A program made the translations under genes and the position numbers. A stretch of 14,650 nucleotides of DNA from an uncultured Prevotella sp. (lineage in GTDB: Bacteria > Bacteroidota > Bacteroidia > Bacteroidales > Bacteroidaceae): assembly GCA_905234355.1 (NCBI GenBank), contig CAJOHP010000029.1:1-14650 (forward strand), in the 5' to 3' direction. Positions 13,314-14,650 of the stretch are shown piece by piece. Under the pieces are notes generated by a model. That model did no database searches. It was not told the origin of the DNA and worked only from the letters and a program-made list of their open reading frames with translations. Position 1 is the stretch's first letter. Each line of letters opens with the position of its first letter.

Positions 13314-14012
13314 ATGAACAGAACGACGATAATCATAGCCTTTTTGTGCCTTTTTTTCCCCCGCGTGATGGCTCAGAGCAATCCCTACCTGGAGTGCGAA
13401 GACACGTGCCGCCACGTGCACGGCATCGACCTGAGCCACTATCAGGGTGAGGTGTTCTGGGAGACGGTGGGCGAAAACACCAAGATGGCCTACGTCTACC
13501 TGAAGGCGACCGAAGGGGGCGACCGCATCGACGCACGCTACGAGCGCAACATCGACCTGGCCCACCGCTACGGACTGAAGGTGGGCAGCTACCACTTCTT
13601 CCGCCCGAAGACACCGCTGCGCCGACAGCTGGAGAACTTCAAGACACAGTGCCTGCCCGGCGAGCAAGACCTCATACCCATGCTCGACGTCGAGACCACA
13701 GGCGGACTGAGCACCGAGGCTTTCTGCGACTCGCTCTTCATGTTTCTCGACCTCATGGAACAGACCTACCACCAGAAGCCTCTGGTCTATACCGGCCGCA
13801 ACTTCTACAACAAATACCTGCTGGGCAAGCTCGACGACTACAGGCTGATGATAGCCATGTACACCGACGAGGAGCCTGTGCTGGCCGACGAGCGCGACAT
13901 CTGCATGTGGCAGTACACAGGCAAGGGGCGCATCGTGGGCGTCAACGGCTATGTGGACAAAAGCCGCTTCATGGGGCGACACAGTCTGCGCGAGATACGC
14001 TATCGCCACTGA
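13314..14012 (+). CDS. Secreted GH25 family lysozyme (muramidase)
   Basis: Cleaves the beta-1,4 bond between N-acetylmuramic acid and N-acetylglucosamine in peptidoglycan. The 232-residue protein has a signal peptide (MNRTTIIIAFLCLFFPRVMA, cleavage about 20-21), then a complete GH25 barrel: HGIDLSHYQGEVFWE with Asp39, YVYLKATEGGD (60-70), KVGSYHFFRP (89-98), the catalytic DxE motif in IPMLDVETTG (Asp125, Glu127), LVYTGRNFYNKYL, and CMWQYTGKGRIVGVNGYVD near the end. There is no extra cell-wall-binding domain. In Gram-negative Bacteroidetes such enzymes are used for wall turnover or against other bacteria; I cannot tell which. The next gene begins 43 bases downstream in the same direction and may be co-transcribed. 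Confidence 0.95.
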   Translation: MNRTTIIIAFLCLFFPRVMAQSNPYLECEDTCRHVHGIDLSHYQGEVFWETVGENTKMAYVYLKATEGGDRIDARYERNIDLAHRYGLKVGSYHFFRPKTPLRRQLENFKTQCLPGEQDLIPMLDVETTGGLSTEAFCDSLFMFLDLMEQTYHQKPLVYTGRNFYNKYLLGKLDDYRLMIAMYTDEEPVLADERDICMWQYTGKGRIVGVNGYVDKSRFMGRHSLREIRYRH

Positions 14013-14055
14013 GGAAAAAGCTTAAACATGTGTCACACATAACACCTCTTATACT

Positions 14056-14650
14056 ATGTCAATGATAAAATGTCCTGAGTGCGGCCACGAAGTGAGCGAC
14101 CGTGCCAAAACATGCCCGCACTGCGGCGTGGCCATTGCGGGCAACATCACCATCTGTCCCGACTGCGGCGAAATCATACTGAAGGACGCCTCGGCGTGCC
14201 CCAACTGCCATTGCCCCATCAATGGCGCTGCCCCCTACGAGCCCCGGCACGACGAGCCCGCCTCCCCCACCCTGCCGGCCGACGGGGCACAGGATGCCGC
14301 CGGCACACCCACAGCAGGGAGTCACAGCGACCAACAGCCGCAAAAGCCCAAGCGCAAGATGAAGCGCACATACACGGCATTCGTCGTGTCGGTGGTCATA
14401 GCTCTCATCGTCGTGCTCCTCGGCCTCTACTTCTATCAGAACACCATGCAGCAGAACGAGCTGCGCGCCTACAACAATGCCGTGAGCTCAGGCGAGCCTG
14501 CCGTGCTGCAGAACTTCCTCGACATGTATGCCGACGCACCCAAGGCGCACCGCGACTCCATCGAGCTGCGCCTCGACGAGCTGAAAAAGATAGACGAGGA
14601 ATGGGACCGTGCCGTGGCCTCCCTGTCGAAGACCGAGCTGCTGCGCTATG
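14056..14650 (+). CDS. Double zinc-ribbon, single-pass membrane protein (partial, runs off window)
   Basis: The frame is open from the ATG at 14056 to the window end with no stop (198 complete codons). The N-terminus carries four CxxC knuckles: CPEC (6-9), CPHC (20-23), CPDC (34-37) and CPNC (48-51), forming two consecutive zinc ribbons. A Pro/Ala/Asp-rich linker (about 58-96) and a basic patch KPKRKMKR (97-104) lead into one transmembrane helix (about 107-127, VVSVVIALIVVLLGLYFY). The ribbons and positive residues should be cytoplasmic and the C-terminal region, with helical sequence such as AVLQNFLDMYADAP and LRLDELKKIDEEW, periplasmic. Similar zinc-ribbon membrane proteins occur in Bacteroidales, but I know no assigned function. 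Being next to the lysozyme suggests an envelope role (inference). Confidence 0.85.
   Translation, partial: MSMIKCPECGHEVSDRAKTCPHCGVAIAGNITICPDCGEIILKDASACPNCHCPINGAAPYEPRHDEPASPTLPADGAQDAAGTPTAGSHSDQQPQKPKRKMKRTYTAFVVSVVIALIVVLLGLYFYQNTMQQNELRAYNNAVSSGEPAVLQNFLDMYADAPKAHRDSIELRLDELKKIDEEWDRAVASLSKTELLRY

Noticed and set aside
12379..14009. Open frames opposite the C11 and lysozyme genes (12379-13218 plus, 13239-14009 minus)
   Set aside because: Both are complements of clear enzyme genes with correct active-site motifs; no independent support exists.
1..14650. tRNA, rRNA or CRISPR array
   Set aside because: No cloverleaf-like sequence with a T-loop motif, no rRNA-like stretch and no regularly spaced repeat was seen on either strand.

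Overview
The window looks like the chromosome of a Bacteroidales bacterium, most likely a fairly GC-rich Prevotellaceae species. Four promoters carry the Bacteroidetes -7 box TAnnTTTG (three as TAACTTTG or TACCTTTG, one as TAACTTCG), usually about 20 bases after a TTTG-like -33 element. Ribosome binding sites are not obvious. Many products have Bacteroidetes-type lipoprotein signals, and the C10 protease ends in a GIYIVDGRKM-type tail common in secreted Prevotella proteins. The family assignments come from reading motifs; no database search was possible.

Layout. (1) 1-424: AT-rich stretch holding a frameshifted relic of a small helix-turn-helix gene of the kind found with Bacteroidales mobile elements. 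(2) 553-3196, plus strand: housekeeping genes rpiB and the serine-biosynthesis pair serC-serA, closed by a very strong 30-bp-arm hairpin at 3235-3309. (3) 3348-11710, minus strand: eight tightly packed genes that read as one operon from a clear promoter at 11745-11776. In transcription order they are an Fn3-like lipoprotein, a small outer-membrane beta-barrel, a FimB/Mfa2-like lipoprotein, a lectin-fold (DUF1566-like) lipoprotein, a second beta-barrel, a 161-residue membrane or envelope protein, a secreted CHAT (caspase-fold) protease, and a C10 (streptopain-like) protease. (4) 11965-13236, minus strand: a C11 clostripain-like lipoprotein protease just upstream in the same direction. (5) 13314 to the end, plus strand: a secreted GH25 lysozyme and the start of a double zinc-ribbon membrane protein, divergent from the C11 gene across a symmetric promoter region.

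The most interesting region is 3348-13236. Three exported cysteine proteases (CHAT, C10, C11) sit with three predicted surface lipoproteins and two beta-barrels, none of which is a standard metabolic gene. A working idea is a cell-surface proteolytic assembly or signalling system, comparable in logic to type V pilus maturation, where a clan CD protease trims fimbrial lipoproteins. This is inference only. The core of the cassette (about 7081-11515) has clearly lower GC (about 42-48% in sampled 60-base blocks) than its flanks (about 62-67%). The change is abrupt and falls inside two genes, which suggests that the surface-protein core was exchanged by recombination while the protease genes were kept.
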